The translations under genes and the position numbers were made by a program. A DNA stretch of 7,058 nucleotides from an uncultured Chloroflexota bacterium (GTDB taxonomy: Bacteria > Chloroflexota > Anaerolineae > Caldilineales > Caldilineaceae). The DNA lies in contig CAIRNL010000856.1 in the NCBI GenBank assembly GCA_903879975.1, positions 1 through 7,058 of the forward strand, written 5' to 3'. Numbering within the stretch: position 1 is the first letter of the stretch; every line of letters starts with the position of its first letter. Under the pieces are notes generated by a model. The model had not been told where the DNA came from. It made no database searches and worked only from the letters and a program-made list of their open reading frames with translations. This document shows, piece after piece, positions 1-7,058 of this stretch.

Positions 1-2374
1 GCCGCACGTGCGCAAGAATTCCGGCCAGGATCAGGAGCAGCAGCGTCACGCCGCCGATCCACAGGCCGTTGCGCGTGCTCTCCGGCGCATAGATGAGGTC
101 GAAGCGCACCGCACCTGCCGGCGCCGGAATGCCAAGAAACGCCAGATTTGTACGCACCGGTTCGAGGAATGTGAGCCCGTCCGTCTCTGGCCAGGTTCCT
201 GCGGGACAGGTTGTTTCCTCCATCCCGCAGCGTGCGTCGACGACTTGCCACCCTGGCATCCAGTTCTCACTGACGACCAGCAGGCCCGCTGTAGGGCTGT
301 CGACGCGCACCGTGTAGCGCCCCGGCGCCAGGGGCGTGAGGCTGACTGTCGCGTCGATTGCCGTTGGGGCAGGCTGGCCGGTATCGGGCACGCCTGTCGC
401 TGCCGGCACGACGGCAATTGCCCGCAAGTCGACTGTGGGGTCGGCGAGCAGCGTCACGGCGTCGTCGTCGGCCGCAGACAGGATGCTGCCCACAACCCAG
501 GCACGCGGGGTAGGGGTCGCCAGCCGGTGCAGATAGGTCGTGTCGGATGCCTGCGGGAACTCAGCAAGCAGCGTGCTGGGCACAAACAGTTCACGCCGCC
601 ACGTCAGCACATGATCCACGCCCGTAAGCTGCCACATGCGGTCGAGCGGGAATTCTGTGAAGAGGCGGGCATAGTGTGCCAGGCGCAGCGGGCTCGCCCC
701 CCACACATCCTCGACGCCGGCGCGCATGCCGTAATTTTCGTAGACACGAAATTCGTTGTAGGTGCGGCCGGCTAAGCCCACGCTGGCACTGCCTGTCTCG
801 GCTACAGCGCGCTGTAGCGCCTCCACTTCCGGCGGCAGGATTGTCTTGCGTGTCGGGCCGAACTCCGCCGCGTTGGTTGCTCCGTTTGCCCACAGCAGAT
901 TGGCAAAGAGCAGCGTGCCGAGCAGCCACGTGCGCCGTTCACTCCAGCCCGGCCAGCGCAGCATCACGGCGAACGCCGCCGCCAGCGTGATCGTGATCGC
1001 AGCAATCAGCAGATAGTGCCACTGGCCGATGGCGCTCCGTCCGGGCAACTGCCACAACATGCCGAAAAGATAGACTGCACCTGTCGCCAGCCCGGTGTAG
1101 AGCGTTGCCAGCCAGGCGCGCAGCCGTTGCGGCAGCAGGTGAAGTGCCAGCATGCCGTAACCGGCCAGCACGCTCAACCCCAACGCAACCAGGTACGCGG
1201 CACGTTCCTGGCCGCGAAAAAGGTTGAAGCCGGGTGCCAGCCAGTAGAAGAGCGGATAGAGAAAGCCGTTGCTGCCGTAGGAGAGAAGCAGCGCCACCAA
1301 CGCCAGCCCGCCAAAAAATGCCACGCCGGCACGCAGGCTCATGGGCAGTGGCGCTGCCGGCACGTCCGGCCGTGGCTGGCGGCGCTGCATCAGCGCAGCG
1401 CCGCCAGCGACAAAGGCCAGCCCCAGGCTGATGGTGCCGACGTACAGCGGCGAGTAGGTCGTGAGGACGCCCGGCAGCAGTGCCTGCCAAGTATCTTGCA
1501 ACGGAAAGCCGCCACTGACATAGGCGTAGTCGACATTGGCCCGCACACTCCATTGTGCAAATTCGATGCTGGGGAGCAACTGCGGCGCGCTCAAGCCCAG
1601 CGCCACCGCGCCAGCCAAGAACATCCCGGCCATGGCTGCTCCCCACGCTCTACCGTGCATCAGCGCATGTCGCCCTAGAATCAACAGGGTGGCCAGCCAG
1701 GCCCCTGCAGCATACAGAATGTAGAGAAAAGTCTGCGAGTGACCGCCGAGAAACGCCACGGCCAATGCCACGCCGGCTGCAATCCAGCGCCCCCATGCGC
1801 GTGGCACTTCCACGGCGCGCAGCAGCAGCCACAGGATCAGGGGCAGCCAGATGGCCGTACGCAGCACGGCAAGTTGCACGGGCGGGTAGCCGGTCAGGTA
1901 GCCTGAAAAGGCAAAAGTCATGCCGGCCAGCAGCGCAGCGTCGCTGCGTGCGGTCAGCTTGCGGACGAGCAAGAAGGTGAACCACGCACCCAACACGATG
2001 TGGGCAATCGCCTCAACCTGCAGGATGTAGAGCCGCGTCCCAGGCGCAGTCCACAGCAACGTCACGCCCAGCAAGGCGTTGCTGACTGGATAAAAGATCG
2101 CGGCCTGCACGTCGGCCAGAAAGGGGTGGCCGCCATAGGTGAATGGGTTCCACAGCGGCAGGCGTCCGGACAACACTTCATCTTGTAGGAAGAGACTGAA
2201 AGGCAGGAAATGGTGTGTGAAGTCGCCGTCGGGAAAGGTGCGCAGGCCGAGCACGATCGGTGCGTAGAAGAGCACCGCCAGCCCCACCAAGCCGGCCACG
2301 ATGGCCGCCCATGCGTGGCCGCGTCGGCGTGCCGGGCGCAGGGCGGAGCGGGCGGACGGCAGCTGGCTGGTCAT
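1..2374 (-). CDS. YfhO-like multi-pass membrane protein (putative GT-C-type glycosyltransferase), 3' end outside window
   Basis: I translated this frame by hand: it is open from ATG at 2374 to the left edge, 791 codons without a stop. Residues 13-20 are basic (cytoplasmic), followed by a first membrane segment at about 22-44, then an outer loop with PDGDFTHHF (48-56) and LPLWNPFTYGGHPFLAD (72-88), the N-terminal hallmark of YfhO and related GT-C-fold proteins. About a dozen hydrophobic segments follow up to about residue 498. Residues 500-765 look soluble and extracytoplasmic and contain SENWMPGWQV (702-711), matching the YfhO C-terminal 'E-x-x-x-PGW' motif. A last membrane helix lies at about 770-790, so the stop is probably just beyond base 1. 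Known YfhO proteins (Gram-positive) help glycosylate lipoteichoic acid; donor and acceptor here are unknown. The start is supported by AGGAG 6 nt upstream and lies 21 nt after the preceding stop. Cys716 and Cys723 sit in an unusual hairpin insertion. Family assignment is confident, exact role is not. Confidence 0.88.
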   Translation of the reverse strand, partial: MTSQLPSARSALRPARRRGHAWAAIVAGLVGLAVLFYAPIVLGLRTFPDGDFTHHFLPFSLFLQDEVLSGRLPLWNPFTYGGHPFLADVQAAIFYPVSNALLGVTLLWTAPGTRLYILQVEAIAHIVLGAWFTFLLVRKLTARSDAALLAGMTFAFSGYLTGYPPVQLAVLRTAIWLPLILWLLLRAVEVPRAWGRWIAAGVALAVAFLGGHSQTFLYILYAAGAWLATLLILGRHALMHGRAWGAAMAGMFLAGAVALGLSAPQLLPSIEFAQWSVRANVDYAYVSGGFPLQDTWQALLPGVLTTYSPLYVGTISLGLAFVAGGAALMQRRQPRPDVPAAPLPMSLRAGVAFFGGLALVALLLSYGSNGFLYPLFYWLAPGFNLFRGQERAAYLVALGLSVLAGYGMLALHLLPQRLRAWLATLYTGLATGAVYLFGMLWQLPGRSAIGQWHYLLIAAITITLAAAFAVMLRWPGWSERRTWLLGTLLFANLLWANGATNAAEFGPTRKTILPPEVEALQRAVAETGSASVGLAGRTYNEFRVYENYGMRAGVEDVWGASPLRLAHYARLFTEFPLDRMWQLTGVDHVLTWRRELFVPSTLLAEFPQASDTTYLHRLATPTPRAWVVGSILSAADDDAVTLLADPTVDLRAIAVVPAATGVPDTGQPAPTAIDATVSLTPLAPGRYTVRVDSPTAGLLVVSENWMPGWQVVDARCGMEETTCPAGTWPETDGLTFLEPVRTNLAFLGIPAPAGAVRFDLIYAPESTRNGLWIGGVTLLLLILAGILAHVR
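801..818. repeat. Perfect 18-bp palindrome inside the YfhO-like gene
   Basis: The sequence GCTACAGCGCGCTGTAGC is its own reverse complement over 18 bases with no spacer. It falls in codons for ALQRAV (about residues 519-524), in the soluble part of the protein just after the membrane core. As RNA it could form a 7-bp stem with a CGCG loop. The half-site form would suit a dimeric DNA-binding protein, but its mid-gene position gives no regulatory context, and chance remains possible. Confidence 0.75.
1375..1408. repeat. Perfect 14-bp inverted repeat with 6-nt loop inside the YfhO-like gene
   Basis: GCTGGCGGCGCTGC at 1375-1388 is exactly complementary to GCAGCGCCGCCAGC at 1395-1408, with a loop ATCAGC (1389-1394). 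After one mismatch, two more outer pairs are possible (1372-1373 with 1410-1411). In the mRNA of the minus strand it covers codons about 323-333 (AGGAALMQRRQ), the end of a membrane segment and the following basic cytoplasmic loop. It has no T-run after it and lies in mid-gene, so it is not a normal terminator. It may be a chance product of G+C-rich Ala/Gly/Arg codons, a translation-slowing hairpin or a protein binding site. Confidence 0.8.
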
Positions 2375-2380
2375 GAACGG

Positions 2381-2385
2381 CTCCT
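2381..2385 (-). promoter_or_regulatory. Shine-Dalgarno site of the YfhO-like gene
   Basis: Read on the minus strand, AGGAG lies 6 nt before the ATG at 2374, in the 21-nt gap after the TAG stop of the 804-residue protein (2398-2396). It is one of the two clear ribosome binding sites in the window. It fixes the start of the YfhO-like gene and suggests that this gene is translated independently of its upstream neighbour although probably cotranscribed. Confidence 0.75.
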
Positions 2386-2395
2386 GTCTCGCCTA

Positions 2396-4810
<2,415 letters not shown>

Positions 4811-4821
4811 GTGCCGGGTGC

Positions 4822-5586
4822 TCAGGCGTTGAGTCCGTAAAGACGCAGGCGAAGCACGGCAGCCGTGTATTTCTTGAAGACCGACCAGAAGCCGGTTTTG
4901 CTGTCGCCGTGGCGGCGCAGGATGTAGAAGACCGGCACTTCAAGAATCTTCCAGTCCTGGCGCCAGGCAGCCAACAGCAGACGAATGAAGTAGTCGCCGT
5001 AGCCATAAAAAATGGCTGGGAAGAGCGGTGCCAGCGAGTAGAGCCGCTGGCGGCGGATGGCGAAGTAACCGCTCAGGTTGTCCTGGATCTGCGTCTGAAA
5101 GAGTGCGCGGATAAAAATGTTGTAGATCTGGCTGAAATGGTAGCGTAGACGATCTTCCATGCCGCCGCGCATGACAAAGCGGCTGCCGATGACCAGGTCG
5201 TAGTAGCGCAGGAGGTCCACCATCTGCGGGATCATGGCCGGATCGTGGTTGAAGTCCGTGTCCATGACGACCAGCGTGCGGCCTTGCGCAGCGAGCAGAC
5301 CGTCGCGAATGGAGTTAGCCAGCCCCTTGTCCTGTGTACGTACGAAGAGCCGCACCATGCCACGGCTGCCTGCAGCGATTGGAGCGGCTGCGGTGCCTGG
5401 GATGCGGTAGCGCAGGCGCACGATATCGGCTGTGCCGTCGGGGCTGTTGTCATCGACAACCAGCACTTCATAGCTGTAGCTGGCCGGCGCCAGTTCCTTG
5501 TGAATGGCGTCAACCAGGTCGCAGATATTATCCCGCTCATTGAAAGTCGGCAGGATGACCGATACGTCGACAGTGCTTTGGCTCAT
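4822..5586 (-). CDS. Family 2 glycosyltransferase, polyprenyl/dolichyl-phosphate mannose synthase-like
   Basis: With the ATG at 5586 the protein has 254 residues and begins with the usual GT-A start MSQSTVDVSVILPTFNERDN. It has VVDDNSPDGT (43-52, nucleotide binding), MDTDFNHDP (108-116, the metal-binding DxD region; DPM1 enzymes usually read DADLQHPP), GSR (134-136), NLSGYFAIRR (170-179), and EVPVFY plus RRHGDSK (216-230). This order is that of DPM1-like enzymes, which transfer a sugar from a nucleotide donor to polyprenyl phosphate at the cytoplasmic face. There is no C-terminal membrane domain, so it is a soluble or peripheral form. It is followed by two GT-C-like proteins that could consume its product. 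A longer version from GTG 5664 is open in frame but would add 26 atypical residues and overlap the aminotransferase by 32 nt, so I prefer 5586. The sugar (mannose, glucose or other) cannot be told. Confidence 0.87.
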   Translation of the reverse strand: MSQSTVDVSVILPTFNERDNICDLVDAIHKELAPASYSYEVLVVDDNSPDGTADIVRLRYRIPGTAAAPIAAGSRGMVRLFVRTQDKGLANSIRDGLLAAQGRTLVVMDTDFNHDPAMIPQMVDLLRYYDLVIGSRFVMRGGMEDRLRYHFSQIYNIFIRALFQTQIQDNLSGYFAIRRQRLYSLAPLFPAIFYGYGDYFIRLLLAAWRQDWKILEVPVFYILRRHGDSKTGFWSVFKKYTAAVLRLRLYGLNA

Positions 5587-5597
5587 CACAACGCGCC

Positions 5598-5624
5598 ATT
5601 CTACTCTGGCAGGCACAGAATCAA
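5598..5624 (-). promoter_or_regulatory. Weak possible internal promoter before the GT2 gene
   Basis: In the 46-nt gap before ATG 5586, the minus strand shows TTGATT (5624-5619), a 15-nt spacer and TAGAAT (5603-5598). The -10-like box would put the start of transcription at or next to the ATG, giving a nearly leaderless mRNA, and the ATG indeed lacks a good ribosome binding site. The spacer is shorter than the preferred 17 nt and the match may be chance. Confidence 0.2.
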
Positions 5625-5632
5625 GAAACGAG

Positions 5633-6790
5633 TCAACGGCTTGCCAGCGCGCAAATCGCGGCACAGATATAGTCTACCTGCGCGTCGGTCAATGCCGGCG
5701 AACTGGGAAGGTTGAGGCCGGTGCCGCTCAACTGTAGGCTGACGGGTCGCGGCGTCGGGCTGAAATAGGGTGGCAGCATGTCAAGCGGATAGAAGAAGGG
5801 ACGGCTGTCGATGCCCTGCTCGCGCAGCGCCAGGATCAGTGCGTCGCGCGTGAGCGGGAAAGGGGGCTCCACCAAGAGCGACACCATCCAGTAGACACTG
5901 GTACAGCCGGGGCGCTCAGCCGGCAGCGTGAGGCCGGGCAGTCCGCTCAGGCGCTCAATGTAGCGTGCCGCAATGGCACGCTTGCGCGCGATCAGGCTGG
6001 CGATGCGTTCCATCTGTGCCACGCCCACCGCCGCCTGCAAGTTGGTCATACGATAGTTGAAGCCGACCTCGTCATGCCAGTAGCGGCGCTGCGGCGGCAT
6101 GGCATGGTCGCGCAACATGCGGCAGCGGGCGGCCAGCGCATCGTCGTCGGTGGTGAGCATGCCGCCCTCCCCCGTGGTGACGATCTTGTTGGCGTAGAAA
6201 CTGAAGGCGGCAATGTCGCCCAGGCTGCCGGCCATGCGCTCGCCGATCTGTGCACCGTGCCCCTCGGCTGCATCCTCGACGATCAGCAGGTCGTGTTCCT
6301 CGGCCAGCGCGCGCAGTTCGTCCATCGGCGCCGGATGGCCGTAGAGATGCACGGGCATGATCGCCCGCGTGCGCGGCGTGGTGCGCCGTGCTACGTCGGC
6401 TGGGTCGATGCACCACGTCGTAGCGTCGACGTCGGCAAAGACGGGCGTGGCGCCGGTGTAGTGGACGGCATTGGCAGTAGCGACAAAGGTCAGGCTCGGC
6501 ACGATGACCTCGTCGCCAGGACCGATGCCCAGCGCATGGAGCGCCAGGTGCAGCGCCACTGTGCCGTTGCTGACGCTCACTGCGTTGCGCACACCGCAGA
6601 AGCGGGCAAAGTCCTCTTCGAATCGGTTGACGTAGCGCCCCAGGCTGCTGATCCAGCCGCTGCGCACAGCGTCCAGTACGTACTTTTCCTCACGGCCATT
6701 GAGCAGCGGCGTGTAGACCGGGATGAAGTCTGGCGGGCGCTGCGATTCTTGTGTTTCGAGATAGGGAAAGAGCGGCAATTGTTCAATCAT
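5633..6790 (-). CDS. DegT/DnrJ/EryC1/StrS family PLP-dependent sugar aminotransferase, perosamine synthase-like
   Basis: A complete 385-residue protein of normal family length. It should transfer an amino group, typically from glutamate, to a keto-deoxy nucleotide sugar in the cytoplasm. Residues seen: GWISSLG (45-51), SNGTVALHLAL (74-84, PLP phosphate binding), VPSLTFVATANAV (97-109), VEDAAEGHGA (171-180) with Asp173 for the PLP ring nitrogen, SFYANKIVTTGEGG (197-210) with Lys202 as the Schiff-base lysine, and GFNYRMTNLQAAVG (243-256). The overall pattern (PVYTPLLNGREEKYV, YTGATPVFADVD, TTGEGGM) is nearest to GDP-4-keto-6-deoxymannose 4-aminotransferases (Per/RfbE) among the relatives I remember; other 3- or 4-aminotransferases of the family are possible. 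No dehydratase gene is in the window to settle the substrate. The ATG overlaps the preceding stop by 8 nt and has GGAG 7 nt upstream. The first 20 residues form a short N-terminal extension before the usual family start. Confidence 0.92.
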   Translation of the reverse strand: MIEQLPLFPYLETQESQRPPDFIPVYTPLLNGREEKYVLDAVRSGWISSLGRYVNRFEEDFARFCGVRNAVSVSNGTVALHLALHALGIGPGDEVIVPSLTFVATANAVHYTGATPVFADVDATTWCIDPADVARRTTPRTRAIMPVHLYGHPAPMDELRALAEEHDLLIVEDAAEGHGAQIGERMAGSLGDIAAFSFYANKIVTTGEGGMLTTDDDALAARCRMLRDHAMPPQRRYWHDEVGFNYRMTNLQAAVGVAQMERIASLIARKRAIAARYIERLSGLPGLTLPAERPGCTSVYWMVSLLVEPPFPLTRDALILALREQGIDSRPFFYPLDMLPPYFSPTPRPVSLQLSGTGLNLPSSPALTDAQVDYICAAICALASR

Positions 6791-7058
6791 TGAGCATCTC
6801 CACTACGCCGAGGTCAGGTTCAATGCCCGCAGGGTGGCCGGTGGCGTCGAGCCACGACAGGGGCTCCAGGCTGTCGGCATCATAAACCAGCAGGCGTATG
6901 GTATAGTCGCCCGGCGCTAGATTCGCGGGCGTGGCCAGATTGTACACGTTGAGGGGCCGATCTGTCGGCTGCCACTGGTCGGGTGCGCGGTGGCGATCGT
7001 TGAGCAGTCGCTCGTCGGACTGCGCCAGGCGGTTGCCTGCTGCGTCGTAGATCGCCAC
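6783..7058 (-). CDS. C-terminal beta-rich module of a protein whose start lies beyond the right edge (probably a GT-C-like membrane protein)
   Basis: Ninety-one codons are open to the right edge; the first visible codon is GTG, here probably an internal valine. The fragment is not hydrophobic and reads as alternating strands: VAIYDAAGNRLAQSDERL, then DQWQPTDRPLNVYNL, then LAPGDYTIRLLVYDADSLEPL. This pattern (AQxD near the start, a W-x-P turn, then PG-x-Y-x-[IL] and a final Y-D/N) matches the tail of the 804-residue protein (AQLD... EGEYLLIAGLYNPND), so both carry a related module. I know such tails from large GT39-like membrane proteins of Chloroflexota, which is why I infer the missing part to be a multi-pass membrane protein. 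The gene overlaps the aminotransferase by 8 nt. The family of the missing part cannot be proved from here. Confidence 0.7.
   Translation of the reverse strand: MAIYDAAGNRLAQSDERLLNDRHRAPDQWQPTDRPLNVYNLATPANLAPGDYTIRLLVYDADSLEPLSWLDATGHPAGIEPDLGVVEMLND
6798..6801 (-). promoter_or_regulatory. Shine-Dalgarno site of the aminotransferase gene
   Basis: On the minus strand GGAG lies 7 nt before ATG 6790, inside the last codons of the preceding gene. It selects this start, which shares the sequence ATGATTGA with the upstream stop (TGA at 6785-6783). The arrangement is typical of translational coupling in an operon. Confidence 0.65.

Noticed and set aside
939..1646. Minus-strand open frame of 235 codons
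   Set aside because: It is in a different phase from the YfhO-like gene, which is continuous through this region with membrane segments and family motifs.
1016..1678. Plus-strand open frame of 220 codons (also 8-775 on the same strand)
   Set aside because: It lies opposite the YfhO-like gene. Its product is rich in Arg, Gln and Ala without family motifs, as expected for antisense frames in G+C-rich coding DNA.
2375..2395. Possible terminator or promoter between the two GT-C-type genes
   Set aside because: The gap is only 21 nt, is filled by the Shine-Dalgarno site, and has no stem with T-run and no -35/-10 pair.
5962..5982. Eight-bp stem with 5-nt loop (AGCGTGCC / GGCACGCT)
   Set aside because: It lies inside the aminotransferase coding sequence, has no T-run to act as a terminator, and its length is within chance.
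6074..6793. Plus-strand open frame of 239 codons
   Set aside because: It is the exact opposite of the aminotransferase gene, whose motifs are complete; the antisense product shows no recognisable domain.

Overview
The window is a G+C-rich bacterial segment that is coding almost from end to end. All five genes are on the minus strand, read from right to left, with very short or overlapping junctions (8-nt overlap, 46-nt gap, 11-nt gap, 21-nt gap). That layout suggests one transcription unit that starts beyond the right edge and continues beyond the left edge. I see no RNA gene, IS element, CRISPR array or convincing terminator. The style of the large membrane glycosyltransferase-like proteins (PMT/GT39-like core plus an extracytoplasmic C-terminal beta-rich module, and a YfhO-type protein next door) reminds me of Chloroflexota such as Anaerolineae/Caldilineae. 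This is an inference from remembered family style, not from a marker gene.

Layout in transcription order. (1) 7058-6783: the last 91 codons of a protein whose start is outside the window; this tail is an extracytoplasmic beta-rich module. (2) 6790-5633: a complete DegT/DnrJ/EryC1/StrS PLP-dependent sugar aminotransferase, closest in motif style to GDP-perosamine synthases. (3) 5586-4822: a family 2 glycosyltransferase of the dolichyl/polyprenyl-phosphate mannose synthase type. (4) 4810-2396: an 804-residue multi-pass GT-C/PMT-like membrane protein with a C-terminal module related to the tail of gene 1. (5) 2374 to beyond base 1: a YfhO-like multi-pass membrane protein, open for at least 791 codons and probably only a few codons short of its stop. 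This last gene is the second-longest in the window and fills the whole left third; it is easy to miss because its stop codon lies outside.

The genes make a coherent surface-glycan set. The aminotransferase would make an amino-deoxy nucleotide sugar. The GT2 enzyme would load a sugar onto a polyprenyl phosphate at the cytoplasmic face. The multi-pass GT-C-type proteins would use lipid-linked sugar at the outer face to decorate a polysaccharide, protein or lipid. The actual sugars and acceptors cannot be read from the sequence.

The most unusual items are a perfect 14-bp inverted repeat with a 6-nt loop inside the YfhO-like gene (1375-1408), a perfect 18-bp palindrome in the same gene (801-818), a C-terminal module shared by two genes of the cluster, and a duplicated in-frame start octamer on the 804-residue protein. 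I found no clear evidence of a wholly new system.
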